A stretch of 64,000 nt of DNA from Nostoc sp. CMAA1605 (lineage in GTDB: Bacteria > Cyanobacteriota > Cyanobacteriia > Cyanobacteriales > Nostocaceae), in contig NZ_PJIZ01000020.1 of assembly GCF_021596505.1 (NCBI RefSeq), forward strand, positions 19,757-83,756, given 5' to 3'. A program made the position numbers and the translations under genes. This document shows positions 41,103 through 51,256 of this stretch, piece after piece; position 1 is the stretch's first letter; every line of letters starts with the position of its first letter. The notes beneath the pieces were generated by a model. That model did not search any database. It was not told the origin of the DNA and saw only the letters and a program-made list of their open reading frames with translations.

Positions 41103-41143
41103 ATGAAGATGAGTTTTTAACAAAATTGAAAACTCATCTTCAT
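41103..41143. terminator. 15-bp perfect inverted repeat, likely bidirectional terminator-like hairpin
   Basis: ATGAAGATGAGTTTT (41103-41117) / AAAACTCATCTTCAT (41129-41143). Confidence 0.5.
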
Positions 41144-41170
41144 CGTTAGGTTTATTAATAGACTTCTTGC

Positions 41171-41310
41171 ATAAATACTTTGGTGTGGCTAATAATAATA
41201 TTTAAAAGCTCACGCAAAGGCGAGGCAGCGCAGTCTTGGGGGTTTCCCCCATGAGCGACTGCCGTGCAAAGGCGCAAAGAAGAACGCAGAAGGATAACTC
41301 TTGAATTTAT
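41171..41310 (-). repeat. Dispersed repeat copy A (inverted relative to copy at 47483-47578), carrying a ~43-bp palindromic insertion
   Basis: ataaatactttggtgtggctaataataatatttaaaagctcacgcaaaggcg...gcaaaggcgcaaagaagaacgcagaaggataactcttgaatttat. Confidence 0.8.
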
Positions 41311-41445
41311 GTATTCGGAGTCTTCAATTATTAGTGCAAGAGGTCTAATATACCAATATTTATCAAGTAATTCAAAATCCAAGATTCATTTTGAATTTTG
41401 AATTTTGAATTTTGTAGCTTGCTTCCCGTAGGGTATTTTGAATTG

Positions 41446-43215
41446 TTACGGTGTTCCCACTGCACCAGAGTAAATTAAACCCCGTTGTAAATCCATCGTG
41501 AGAATTGCCCCATCCCGAATTACTTCAGTGGCTTTCTTAACACCTACAATTACAGGTACACCTAGACGTAAACCAATTACGGCTGCGTGACTAGTCAAAC
41601 TTTCATCTTCGGTGATGATTCCCCCGGCTTTACGAATCGCATCTACATACTCAGCACCAGTGTGAGAAGCAACTAAAATATCGCCGGGGTTAAAGTTGGT
41701 AGCATCCAAACCTGTGTGAGCTACCCTAGCACGACCACTAATTGAACCTTGTCCCAGTCCAATACCTTGACCGAGTATGGCTGTCACGACTTCAACTTTA
41801 ATCAAGTCTGTCGAGCCGGAAACCCCTTGGAGTGTACCCGCAGTCATGACGACCAAATCACCCTCAAATAGTAATTTATTTTCCTGCGCTACGTTAATCG
41901 CCGCTTGGAAGGTTTGACCGGCGGAAGGTAATTCTAAGACTAACAGTGGTTTCACTCCCCAGACCATCTGTAGCTGTCGAGCTACGTTGACGTGGGGTGT
42001 CACGGCTAAAATTGGTGTGTGGGGACGGAATTTTGAGACGTTGCGAGCTGTCGCCCCAGTCTGAGTTAAAGTCATAATCGCTGCTGCTCCCAACTGTTCA
42101 GCAATTTGCCCTACAGCTTGGCTAATGGCGTTGGGGATGGAACGGCGGTTATCTCTGAGTTGTCGTAATTTAGCACTATTATCTTCTTCCTGTTCGATGC
42201 GTTCTGCAATTCGCGCCATTGTCGCCACAGCTTCCACAGGGTAGCTACCCACAGCCGTTTCGTTAGAGAGCATCACTGCATCTGTACCGTCTAAAATCGC
42301 GTTGGCTACGTCGGAAACTTCTGCGCGGGTAGGACGGGGGTTACTCACCATGCTGTCTAGCATTTGGGTAGCGGTGATGATGGGAATCCCCAAACGGTTG
42401 GCTGTCGCAATGAGGCGTTTTTGCAATACGGGGACATCTTCGGCTGGTAGTTCTACCCCTAAGTCGCCTCTAGCCACCATTACACCGTCACATAAAGCAA
42501 GAACGGCTTCCATTTGTTCTATCGCTTCATGCTTTTCGATCTTGGCTACTACAGGTACTTGCTTGCCGGTGCTGGAAATCAGTTCTTTAATTTCGATGAT
42601 ATCTTGGGGGTTACGGACGAAAGACAATGCTACCCAATCTACACCTTGGTCTAGACCGAACATCAAATCCTCGCGGTCTTTGTCGGTCATGGCTTTGATG
42701 GAAAGGTAAACCCCAGGGAAGTTGACACCTTTATTGTTAGATAATTTACCAGCGACCGTCACCCGACAATGCAAATCGCCCTTATCACGCTTGATATCCT
42801 CCACTACCATTTCTACCCGACCATCATCGAGGAGGATTTTTGCACCCACGGGGACTTCATCTGCTAGGTATTCGTAGGTGACACAGCTAATTTCTTGAGT
42901 ACCGACTACTGGGCGATTTGTTAAAGTGAAGCGATCGCCTTTAGCTAAAACTATAGACCCATTCTCAAATTTTCCCAAGCGAATTTTTGGCCCTTGCAAA
43001 TCTTGGAGAATTGCTACTGGCTGATTTAGTTCAAAGGCGGTTTGCCGAATTAGGCGGATACTGCGCTGATGGTCGGCATGAGAGCCGTGGGAGAAGTTAA
43101 GCCGTAGCGTGGTTGCACCCGCTTCAATAATTGCCTTTAGCATTTCCGGGCTGCTGGTGGCGGGGCCTATTGTCGCGACAATTTTTGTTCGGCGTACAGA
43201 ATCTCTTAATTGCAT
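41446..43215 (-). CDS. pyk: Pyruvate kinase with C-terminal PEP-utilising (phosphohistidine) domain
   Basis: RRTKIVATIGPATSSPEML, MVARGDLGVELP, C-terminal ITEDESLTSHAAVIGLRLGVPVIVG. Confidence 0.95.
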   Translation of the reverse strand: MQLRDSVRRTKIVATIGPATSSPEMLKAIIEAGATTLRLNFSHGSHADHQRSIRLIRQTAFELNQPVAILQDLQGPKIRLGKFENGSIVLAKGDRFTLTNRPVVGTQEISCVTYEYLADEVPVGAKILLDDGRVEMVVEDIKRDKGDLHCRVTVAGKLSNNKGVNFPGVYLSIKAMTDKDREDLMFGLDQGVDWVALSFVRNPQDIIEIKELISSTGKQVPVVAKIEKHEAIEQMEAVLALCDGVMVARGDLGVELPAEDVPVLQKRLIATANRLGIPIITATQMLDSMVSNPRPTRAEVSDVANAILDGTDAVMLSNETAVGSYPVEAVATMARIAERIEQEEDNSAKLRQLRDNRRSIPNAISQAVGQIAEQLGAAAIMTLTQTGATARNVSKFRPHTPILAVTPHVNVARQLQMVWGVKPLLVLELPSAGQTFQAAINVAQENKLLFEGDLVVMTAGTLQGVSGSTDLIKVEVVTAILGQGIGLGQGSISGRARVAHTGLDATNFNPGDILVASHTGAEYVDAIRKAGGIITEDESLTSHAAVIGLRLGVPVIVGVKKATEVIRDGAILTMDLQRGLIYSGAVGTP

Positions 43216-43761
43216 AGGGGCTGATACTAGGGAGCTATTTAGTGAGTCATAGTTGAGGAGTGCTGAGTTGAAAGTGCTGGGTGCTGAGTTAAAAGGCCGT
43301 CCACAAAAAATGGGGTATTAACCAACTCAGGGTAGTAAGACTCCACCGATGGGCGGGACATTTACCAAGTGCGAAATTACTGAGTAATTCGTACTTTACT
43401 CAACACCGGCTAAACGCCGCGTTACCGCTAACAGGACTCAGCACTGAGTAAGGTGAGTTGAGGGTAATTTGATGGTCAGTTATTGCACCAGAAGTAGCAA
43501 AACTGTATCACAGAGTACATATCGTACAACAATCTGTGTTCCATCCTCTCTCAACCAGAGATTTTTACATCAAGCTTATTCGTTATGTGGATAGCACACC
43601 CTCATCAGCAAAGACTGATTGTCTTGCTGGAATCATAGCGTCATTTATCTACATGATCGTCAAGATGTAGATAAATCTTGCTATACAAAAGCTTATAAAA
43701 CTTTATTATTCACTAATCTTTGTCGTATATTCGTAATGATTCGATCAAAAAGGAGATACTA

Positions 43762-44652
43762 ATGCTCACATTGGAGGCACAACAGCCTTTAAAAGTCCCA
43801 CCCAAGGAATTTTTAACGCCTCCTGGTGATTTTAATCCCACGATGCTGTTATTTTTCGCATCTGTGGGGATGTTGGTATTTTCCAACTTAGGCTATTGGC
43901 TTTGGCAATGGCCGCATTGGGTGTGTTTTTGCATTAACACCCTAGCTTTACATTGTGCGGGGACAGTGATTCATGATGCTTGTCATCAATCTGCTCACCG
44001 CAACCGGATAATTAATGCCATGTTAGGTCATGGTAGTGCCTTGATATTAGCCTTTGCCTTTCCTGTATTTACGCGAGTACATTTACAGCATCACGCCCAT
44101 GTCAATCATCCCAAAGATGATCCTGACCATTACGTCTCTACAGGCGGGCCACTTTGGTTAATTGCTGTCAGGTTTTTGTATCATGAAGTCTTTTTCTTTC
44201 AACGTCAACTATGGCGCAAATATGAATTACTAGAGTGGTTTATTAGCCGCTTGATTGTGGTATCAATTGTCTATATTTCCGTGCAGTACCACTTTTTAGG
44301 CTACATTCTCAACTTCTGGTTTATCCCAGCGTTTATTGTAGGGATAGCACTAGGGTTATTTTTTGATTATCTGCCTCATCGTCCTTTTGCGGAGCGCGAT
44401 CGCTGGAAAAATGCCCGTGTCTATCCTGGTAAACTGCTTAACATCCTGATTCTCGGTCAAAATTATCATCTCATCCATCATTTGTGGCCTTCTATCCCCT
44501 GGTATAACTATCAGCCTGCTTATTATGTAATGAAGCCACTGTTAGATGAAAAAGGTTGTTATCAAACTTCAGGACTATTGCAGAAAAAAGATTTCTTTGA
44601 ATTTGTTTATGACATCTTTTTAGGAATTAGATTTCATCGGCACGAAGAATAG
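43762..44652 (+). CDS. crtR: Beta-carotene hydroxylase (fatty acid desaturase-fold)
   Basis: His boxes HDACHQSAH, HLQHHAHVNHP, HLIHHLWP; PPKEFLTPPGDFNP N-terminus. ATG 43762 preferred to 43720. Confidence 0.8.
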   Translation: MLTLEAQQPLKVPPKEFLTPPGDFNPTMLLFFASVGMLVFSNLGYWLWQWPHWVCFCINTLALHCAGTVIHDACHQSAHRNRIINAMLGHGSALILAFAFPVFTRVHLQHHAHVNHPKDDPDHYVSTGGPLWLIAVRFLYHEVFFFQRQLWRKYELLEWFISRLIVVSIVYISVQYHFLGYILNFWFIPAFIVGIALGLFFDYLPHRPFAERDRWKNARVYPGKLLNILILGQNYHLIHHLWPSIPWYNYQPAYYVMKPLLDEKGCYQTSGLLQKKDFFEFVYDIFLGIRFHRHEE

Positions 44653-44687
44653 ATTTTTTACAACCACAAGCTTGCAGATAAATTCAA

Positions 44688-44786
44688 GGTTTGTAGTGTA
44701 CCCCTGCGGGGAAGCAAGCTACGCGCAAGCGTCTCGTAGAGAGGACTTTAGTCCTCTAATAAGGACTGAAGTCCTTACTACAAACC
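44688..44786. repeat. MITE-like palindromic element
   Basis: Terminal inverted repeat GGTTTGTAGT (44688-44697)/ACTACAAACC (44777-44786), internal hairpins GAGGACTTTAGTCCTC and AAGGACTGAAGTCCTT. Confidence 0.8.
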
Positions 44787-44828
44787 GTATTGTAGTATTT
44801 TTGTACTGCTGAATTTATATGCCCAATT

Positions 44829-45326
44829 TTAGTCGGCGATCGCCCAACGTACATAAGGACGAGAAGCCGCAACAGTTTTATACACAATCAGCTTTCCTGG
44901 TGGATTAATCTTCCGTAAATCTACTCGAAAATAGGCTTTTTTGTTTTTAAATTCTACATTATAAAATACATATTCTTCTGAGATGGTTTTGCCAACACAA
45001 TTGGCATATTGACTATTTAAATTTGACACAAATTCTACAAAATACTGATTAGTTGATGGGGCTAATTTTGTTGTATCTGCAAACAATCTGGTATCTACCA
45101 CTACCGTATGTTCTGCTCCCCCTTCATAGGGAAGAATTATCCACCATAATCCGACTGTTTTGGGGCAATTTCCACTAGTGCGTTGTACATTTAACTGTAC
45201 ATTAGGAGTAGATAAAGGTGCTTGCGCTGGCTGTGACTGTGCAGATTTTGTAGTAGCAATTGTTCCTACAACAACAAATGCGCCAAAAATTCCCCTAAGA
45301 ATTCCGATTTGATCCAACTTTTTCAT
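44829..45326 (-). CDS. Hypothetical secreted protein
   Basis: 165 aa with signal-like N-terminus MKKLDQIGILRGIFGAFVVVGTIATTKSAQSQPAQA. Confidence 0.65.
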   Translation of the reverse strand: MKKLDQIGILRGIFGAFVVVGTIATTKSAQSQPAQAPLSTPNVQLNVQRTSGNCPKTVGLWWIILPYEGGAEHTVVVDTRLFADTTKLAPSTNQYFVEFVSNLNSQYANCVGKTISEEYVFYNVEFKNKKAYFRVDLRKINPPGKLIVYKTVAASRPYVRWAIAD

Positions 45327-45572
45327 AAACTTAATTTTTAAATTTACAATTACAATAAATTTCAGCTAAATCAGATACAAAATTGTAGAATAAATTTAAT
45401 AGAAACTGTTACCTAGTCTCTATTAAATAATGTAAAGGAATGACAGAAATAAAAGTGCCATCTTGTGACAAATTATCGTGTTTTCAGTTACAGTTATTCC
45501 CTCCTCATGTAAGCAACAATGTTGATTAATCAATAGCAATGCAGCCCTTAACGTAAATTACGCTGCTGTTAC

Positions 45573-47264
45573 ATGAAACCTAGAATTATTGTTTGCGGCT
45601 TAGGACGAACAGGATATAAAATCTTTCGTCTGCTGAGACAACAGGGGGCGTTTGTCGTTGGTATTCATCACAAACCCATCCCAGGTGAAGCAGCAGGCGA
45701 TGTGATTATCGGTAATTTATGTGCGGCTGCTACTCTCACAGCAGCAGGAATTAAAGAGGCGCACACCTTAGTCATCACAGGTTCAGAAGATGAACTAAAT
45801 TTGTCAGTGATGATGCAAGCACGGGTGTTAAACCCTGGTATTCGCATTATTAATCGCCTATACAATCTTAATTTGGGTGAACGTCTGGATCAAACATTAT
45901 CAGACCACTTGAGTATGAGTGTGGTGAGTTTAGCTGCACCATTATTCACCTTTGCCGCTTTGGGAAATCAAGCGATTGGACAAATTAAGTTATATGAACA
46001 AACTTGGCCAATTCAAGAAGAATATATTGATGAACATCATCCTTGGTTGGGTCGTCAATTGAGTGATTTGTGGGAAGACCCTACACGGATGCCAATTTAT
46101 TACTTACCCCTAGAAGGGGAAATGAATTTGGTTTCGGCGGTACTATCGGGACAAAAGTTAAATATTGGCGATCGCTTAATTGTCGGTATCCAACCCCGCG
46201 TTCGTCAAATCCGTCGTTCTTTAATTAAAAAACTCCTGAAAGTTTTCACGAGTCTACGCCAGTTTCAACAACATGGACAGTCGGTTGTCGCCGGTGCGAT
46301 CGTGCTTTTGGCGGTAATTTTGACAGCCACATTCACCTATATGTCTACAGAACTGAGTTTATCTGTAGTGGATGCGCTTTATTTCTCTGTCGGGATGATT
46401 ACAGGCGCAGGCGGTAATGACCAAGTTGTGGAAAATGCCCCCAATAGTGTGAAAGTGTTTACTGTGGTGATGATGCTAGTGGGAGCGATCGTCATTGGTA
46501 TCTGGTACGCCATGTTAACCGATTTTGTCTTGGGTAATCGCTTCAAGCAATTTTGGGATGTGGCGCGTGTTCCCTTACGACATCACTATATTGTCTGCGG
46601 TTTAAGTGGCATTGGCAATCGTATTGTGCAGCAACTCCACAACAGTGGTCATGAAGTTGTAGTTATTGAAACTGACTCCAATAACAGATATATTAACTCC
46701 GTCCGGGGCTTGGGTATCCCTGTAATTCAAGGTGACGCGAGTTTCCGCACCATCTTGCAAACGAGCAATGTCCATTCTGCGGCGGCGGTATTAACCGTCA
46801 CTAATAACGACGCGACAAATCTAGAAATTGCCCTGAAAGCTAAGGGTTTAGCACCAAAAATCCCCGTGATTGTCCACTATGCTGACCCTGATTTTGCGGG
46901 GATGGCAAAACAGGTATTTGACTTTGAAGCCGTACTTAGTTCCGCAGAATTAGCAGCACCCGCATTTGCAGCTGCGGCTTTAGGTGGCCGCATTTTAGGT
47001 AATGGCATCACCGCCGATAAACTCTGGGTAGCCTTTGCAACTTTAATTACACCCTCACACCCTTTTTGTAGCAACTTAGTCAAAGAAGCCGCTATGTCTG
47101 CGAACTTTGTCCCTTTGTATATAGAAAGCAACGGTCAAAGAATTCAAGGTTGGGATTTACTGACTACTTATCTCCAAGAAGGTGATATTTTATATTTGAC
47201 TATGCCAGCTAGTCGTTTATATCTTTTATGGCGCAATGAGCGAGTCTGTGGTAATCAAGTTTAG
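45573..47264 (+). CDS. Potassium channel / TrkA-N (RCK) domain protein
   Basis: Two NAD-binding domains (RIIVCGLGRTGYKIFRLL; HYIVCGLSGIGNRIVQQL) around a 2-TM pore-like segment. Confidence 0.85.
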   Translation: MKPRIIVCGLGRTGYKIFRLLRQQGAFVVGIHHKPIPGEAAGDVIIGNLCAAATLTAAGIKEAHTLVITGSEDELNLSVMMQARVLNPGIRIINRLYNLNLGERLDQTLSDHLSMSVVSLAAPLFTFAALGNQAIGQIKLYEQTWPIQEEYIDEHHPWLGRQLSDLWEDPTRMPIYYLPLEGEMNLVSAVLSGQKLNIGDRLIVGIQPRVRQIRRSLIKKLLKVFTSLRQFQQHGQSVVAGAIVLLAVILTATFTYMSTELSLSVVDALYFSVGMITGAGGNDQVVENAPNSVKVFTVVMMLVGAIVIGIWYAMLTDFVLGNRFKQFWDVARVPLRHHYIVCGLSGIGNRIVQQLHNSGHEVVVIETDSNNRYINSVRGLGIPVIQGDASFRTILQTSNVHSAAAVLTVTNNDATNLEIALKAKGLAPKIPVIVHYADPDFAGMAKQVFDFEAVLSSAELAAPAFAAAALGGRILGNGITADKLWVAFATLITPSHPFCSNLVKEAAMSANFVPLYIESNGQRIQGWDLLTTYLQEGDILYLTMPASRLYLLWRNERVCGNQV

Positions 47265-47482
47265 GGACTAAAAAATACACTATCACTGTGTAGGCAGGGA
47301 GCAGGGGGAAAAAGAACGATGTCTGATCTCGGAAATTGGATAATTTATTTTCTGGAAGTCCCTTAACACTCCGAATATATAGCCCTTCTTACCCGAATGA
47401 AGTACAAACAACAATAATTAAACACAGATGAACACAGATAAACGCAGATAAGTTTGTAACTCAGCAGACTAGGAAACGCTAT

Positions 47483-47578
47483 ATAAATTCAAGAGTTATC
47501 TTTCTGCTTTCTTCTTTGCGCCTTTGCGCCTTTGCGTGAGCTGTTAAATAGTATTATTAGCAACACCAAAGTATTTAT
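47483..47578 (+). repeat. Dispersed repeat copy B (no palindromic insertion)
   Basis: Reverse complement matches 41171-41310 apart from the insertion; its end overlaps the merR stop codon. Confidence 0.8.
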
Positions 47579-47988
47579 TCACTTTCAATAATTGGACATA
47601 TAACTGAAGGATCATGATCAGATTTGATTTCCCAACCAGAGAGTAATCCTGATAATTCTTGTCTCAAAATCAGCAATTGCCGAATTTGCTCATCAATAGC
47701 TTTTACCTTATCTTCCAATTTCACTTTTATATGGTCACAAGGTAATTGCCCACCATCATAAACATCTAAAAATTCTTTGATTTCTGACAAACTTAACCCT
47801 AAGCTTTGAGCGCGTTTAATGAAGTGCAATCTCTCCAAAACGTCAGAGTTAAATAATCTAAATCCACCTTCCGTTCTGCCTGATGATTTGAGTAGACCCA
47901 GTTCTTCATAGTAGCGGATGGTTTTAATTGGTACACCGCTTTCCTTGGCAACTACACCAATTTGTTTGGCTTCTGCTTGAGTTAACAT
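47575..47988 (-). CDS. MerR family heavy-metal responsive regulator (CueR/ZntR-like)
   Basis: AKESGVPIKTIRYYEELGLLKSSGRTEGGFRLF; C-terminal PCDHIKVKLEDK..., CPIIESE; adjacent to copA. Confidence 0.88.
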   Translation of the reverse strand: MLTQAEAKQIGVVAKESGVPIKTIRYYEELGLLKSSGRTEGGFRLFNSDVLERLHFIKRAQSLGLSLSEIKEFLDVYDGGQLPCDHIKVKLEDKVKAIDEQIRQLLILRQELSGLLSGWEIKSDHDPSVICPIIESE

Positions 47989-48030
47989 ACTGATCTAAAC
48001 TCTCAGCAAGATGATGATTACTGGCTTTAT

Positions 48031-48060
48031 AATAAACTCTCCATTAAACTGGAGAGTCAA
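48031..48060 (-). promoter_or_regulatory. MerR-type promoter/operator of merR gene
   Basis: Minus strand TTGACT-CTCCAGTTTAATGGAGAGTT(20)-TATTAT with dyad ACTCTCCAGTTTAATGGAGAGT. Confidence 0.75.
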
Positions 48061-48078
48061 GCGTCAAAAGAATTGCGT

Positions 48079-48432
48079 TCAAATGTCAGTCTGACCAGTT
48101 TTCCTGCTTGTAATAAAATTTTGATTTGGTTCATATCCTTCATCAAGGATGATGCTGACTTCCTGAATCTTCCCATCTGTTATAACTGCTTTGTTTGACT
48201 TGGGTTTACTCAGCAAAAACCACCAAATTTCTAAGCTTATTAATCCCAATCCGCCAAGGGTAACGGCTAATTTGTTCCCTAACGGTTGTTCAAGACGTTG
48301 AAATTGATTAGCTGGGACTGTTGTAGATGAGTGTATCGAATGTTGTGTTTGGGCGATCGCTTCTTGTGATGTCATACCCCACAAAATCCCCAAACTGGCT
48401 ATACTACCGATGAGTGTTGTTTTGTTGACCAT
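48079..48432 (-). CDS. Hypothetical membrane protein in copper cluster
   Basis: 117 aa, N-terminal hydrophobic segment plus one TM; between copA and merR, same strand. Confidence 0.65.
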   Translation of the reverse strand: MVNKTTLIGSIASLGILWGMTSQEAIAQTQHSIHSSTTVPANQFQRLEQPLGNKLAVTLGGLGLISLEIWWFLLSKPKSNKAVITDGKIQEVSIILDEGYEPNQNFITSRKTGQTDI

Positions 48433-48446
48433 TGCAAAATCTCCTG

Positions 48447-48483
48447 TTCATTTAGGGGTGTAAGGGTGTAAGGGTGTAAGGGT
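48447..48483. repeat. STRR (GGGTGTAA)-type tandem
   Basis: ttaggggtgtaagggtgtaagggtgtaagggta. Confidence 0.8.
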
Positions 48484-48502
48484 ATTGCTCAAAAGTGCTG
48501 AT

Positions 48503-50866
48503 TTAGTTGTGAATCCCTTTAACTTGGAAGTTACGTAAACGCAGCGCATTCGTTACTACAGAAACTGAACTAAAAGCCATTGCTGCACCGGCGATGATGG
48601 GATTGAGCAACCAACCCCAAATCGGGAAAAGAATACCGGCAGCGATAGGAATACCGACAATATTGTAGATAAAAGCAAAAAAGAGATTTTGGCGAATATT
48701 GCCAATGGTGGCGCGACTGAGTTGAATAGCTGTAACTATACCTTGTAAATCGGCCGAAATTAAAGTAATATCGCTTGCTGCGATCGCCACATCTGTACCA
48801 GTCCCAATGGCAATTCCTACATCAGCTTGAGCTAGTGCGGGTGCATCATTAATCCCATCCCCAACCATCGCGACAATTTGGGATTTGGGATTTGGGATTT
48901 GGGATTTTAAAGAAAATCTGCTCCCTTGTACCTTTGCACCTCTACTTCCCTGCTTTTGGACTTGCAAAGATTGAATTACCGCCGCCTTCTGCTCAGGACG
49001 GACTTCTGCTAAAACTTTGGTAATACCAACTTCACGAGCAATACTTTCGGCGGTGCGGCGGTTATCACCTGTGAGCATGACAACCTCTAAACCCAGTTTT
49101 TGCAATGCTTTTACCGCTTGGCTGGAAGTAGGTTTAATGGCATCAGCAATCCCCATCAAGGCTTTAATTTCACCGTCAACGGCTAACCACACGGCGGTTT
49201 TACCTAGATATTCTAAGCGTTCTTTGTCTGATTGCAAAGTTTGAGTATCAATACCCAATTCTGACATCCAGCGTTGTGTACCAATCTGCACTAGATGGTT
49301 AGTAACAATACCTTGCACACCACTACCAGCGATAGCCATGAAGTGGCTTGCCGAAGGCATCGCTTCAAAATCTCTCACATCTGCTAAGGTAACTTCTTGA
49401 GATTCGGCATATCTGACAACTGCTTCTGCTAACGGGTGTTCTGAATTGCGTTCTACTGAGGCGGCTAGTTGTATGAGTGCGATTTCGTTACTATTAGCCG
49501 TACCGTCAACTGTGAGAAAATCTGTAACTGTCGGTTTACCTTGAGTAATAGTGCCGGTTTTATCTAAAACAATAGTTTGAATTTGGTGGGCTAATTCCAG
49601 ACTTTCAGCCCCTTTAATTAAAATACCGTTTTCTGCACCTTTACCTGTTCCTACCATGACTGAGGTTGGTGTGGCTAAACCTAAAGCGCAGGGACAAGCG
49701 ATAATTAACACCCCAACTGTGGTAATCAATGCCAAAGAGACATTGCCCATCATGTTGTACCAAATAATAAAGGTAAGAATAGCGATCGCCAAAACCACCG
49801 GCACAAACAAGCCTGTAACTTGGTCTGCTAATCTTTGAATGGGAGCTTTCGAGCCTTGAGCCTGCTGCACTAGTTGAACAATCTGCGCTAGTAGGGTATC
49901 TTTCCCGACTCTGGTAGCGCGAAACTTGAAACTTCCCGTTTTGTTGATGGTTGCACCGATGACTTCATCCCCTGGTTGCTTTTTCACAGGAATACTTTCC
50001 CCAGTCACCATCGCTTCATCTACTGTGGATGTTCCTTCCACTACTTCCCCATCAACGGGAATTTTTTCCCCAGGACGCACCAACACTACATCCCCAATTT
50101 CTACTTCCTCAATCGGTACATCAATTTCTCGTCCGTTGCGAATCAATCTTGCGGTTTTCGCTTGTAACCCTATCAGCTTGCGAATAGCTTCTGAAGTTTG
50201 ACCTTTGGCGCGATTTTCTAAGAGTCGTCCCAGTAGAATTAAAGTAATCACAATCGACGCAGTTTCATAATATACATCTGGCGTTAATCCTTGGGCAATA
50301 AAAAAGCCTGGAAACAAGGTAGCAAATAGGGAATAAAAATATGCTGCACTCGTACCTAATGCTATTAAAGTGTCCATTGTGGCGGTATGATTTTTGCCAG
50401 CTTTCCACGTATTGATGTAGAAGGAATAACCACACCAGAACTGTACAGGAGTGGTGAGGACTAATTGCAGCCACGGGTTATGCAACCATGAGGGAATCAA
50501 GGGCAGATTGAAGCCTGTCATCATTGGTAGTGAGCCAATCACTAAAACTGCACTAATAATCCCCCCTACCGTCAACTTTCGCTGCAAATCACGGGATTCT
50601 TGCTGACGATATCTTTTTTCTTCGTCATCCTCTCCTGTCATCAGATTTTGTTCTTGCAGGGGAGAGGCAGAATAACCTGCTGCATCCACTGCCTTGAGGA
50701 TGGTGATTAAATCAGTTTTTCTAGAGTCATAATCAACTGTTGCCTGTTCTGCCGCAAAATTCACACTACACTCATTTACACCAGGGACAGAATTGATAGC
50801 ATCTTCAATATTGTTAGCACAGGCAGCGCAACCCATCCCACGCAGTTTTAGTCTGGCCTTTTCCAT
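48503..50866 (-). CDS. copA: Copper-translocating P-type ATPase
   Basis: [13 protein letters not shown] metal site, [47 protein letters not shown]. Confidence 0.93.
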   Translation of the reverse strand: MEKARLKLRGMGCAACANNIEDAINSVPGVNECSVNFAAEQATVDYDSRKTDLITILKAVDAAGYSASPLQEQNLMTGEDDEEKRYRQQESRDLQRKLTVGGIISAVLVIGSLPMMTGFNLPLIPSWLHNPWLQLVLTTPVQFWCGYSFYINTWKAGKNHTATMDTLIALGTSAAYFYSLFATLFPGFFIAQGLTPDVYYETASIVITLILLGRLLENRAKGQTSEAIRKLIGLQAKTARLIRNGREIDVPIEEVEIGDVVLVRPGEKIPVDGEVVEGTSTVDEAMVTGESIPVKKQPGDEVIGATINKTGSFKFRATRVGKDTLLAQIVQLVQQAQGSKAPIQRLADQVTGLFVPVVLAIAILTFIIWYNMMGNVSLALITTVGVLIIACPCALGLATPTSVMVGTGKGAENGILIKGAESLELAHQIQTIVLDKTGTITQGKPTVTDFLTVDGTANSNEIALIQLAASVERNSEHPLAEAVVRYAESQEVTLADVRDFEAMPSASHFMAIAGSGVQGIVTNHLVQIGTQRWMSELGIDTQTLQSDKERLEYLGKTAVWLAVDGEIKALMGIADAIKPTSSQAVKALQKLGLEVVMLTGDNRRTAESIAREVGITKVLAEVRPEQKAAVIQSLQVQKQGSRGAKVQGSRFSLKSQIPNPKSQIVAMVGDGINDAPALAQADVGIAIGTGTDVAIAASDITLISADLQGIVTAIQLSRATIGNIRQNLFFAFIYNIVGIPIAAGILFPIWGWLLNPIIAGAAMAFSSVSVVTNALRLRNFQVKGIHN

Positions 50867-50913
50867 TTGCAGACTCCAATTTTCTCATCAAATTCAAGAC
50901 TGATTTCATCTTG

Positions 50914-50939
50914 AACCCTCCAGTGAACTAGAGTGTCAA
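50914..50939 (-). promoter_or_regulatory. MerR-type operator of copA
   Basis: Minus strand TTGACACTCTAGTTCACTGGAGGGTT then CAAGAT at 20-nt spacing. Confidence 0.7.
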
Positions 50940-51213
50940 GAAGGGGAGAGAAAATTGGCAGGGGGCAGGGGTGCAGGGAGCAGGGGGAGCAGAATCCAAT
51001 GATGACATTTGCTCTGACTGATTGAATAATTTATCTGCTTCAAAACAACTGTCTTTCCCCCTACTCCCTTACCATCGCTGTAAACTCTCTCCCTTGCACC
51101 CTGCCCCCCTGCGAATCTTAATATGCAAATTAAAAGTACAACAGCTTACACCATTTCACGAAAAATCTGATACAGATGTAAACCCTGAAAGTTTTGCTGC
51201 ATCTAAGTTTTTT

Positions 51214-51246
51214 AATTGCGAATTGCGAATTGCGAATTGCGAATTA
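51214..51246. repeat. STRR (GCGAATT)n
   Basis: aattgcgaattgcgaattgcgaattgcgaatta. Confidence 0.9.
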
Positions 51247-51256
51247 GTATTACTAC

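Noticed and set aside
41103-41143. 15-bp perfect hairpin as a novel regulatory RNA
   Set aside because: Position between convergent units makes a terminator the simpler explanation.
42302-42709. 135-aa plus ORF inside pyk
   Set aside because: Antisense to strongly conserved pyruvate kinase sequence.
49017-50201. ORFs on + strand within copA (49017, 49656, 49926, 49976)
   Set aside because: Antisense shadows of a well-supported P-type ATPase gene.
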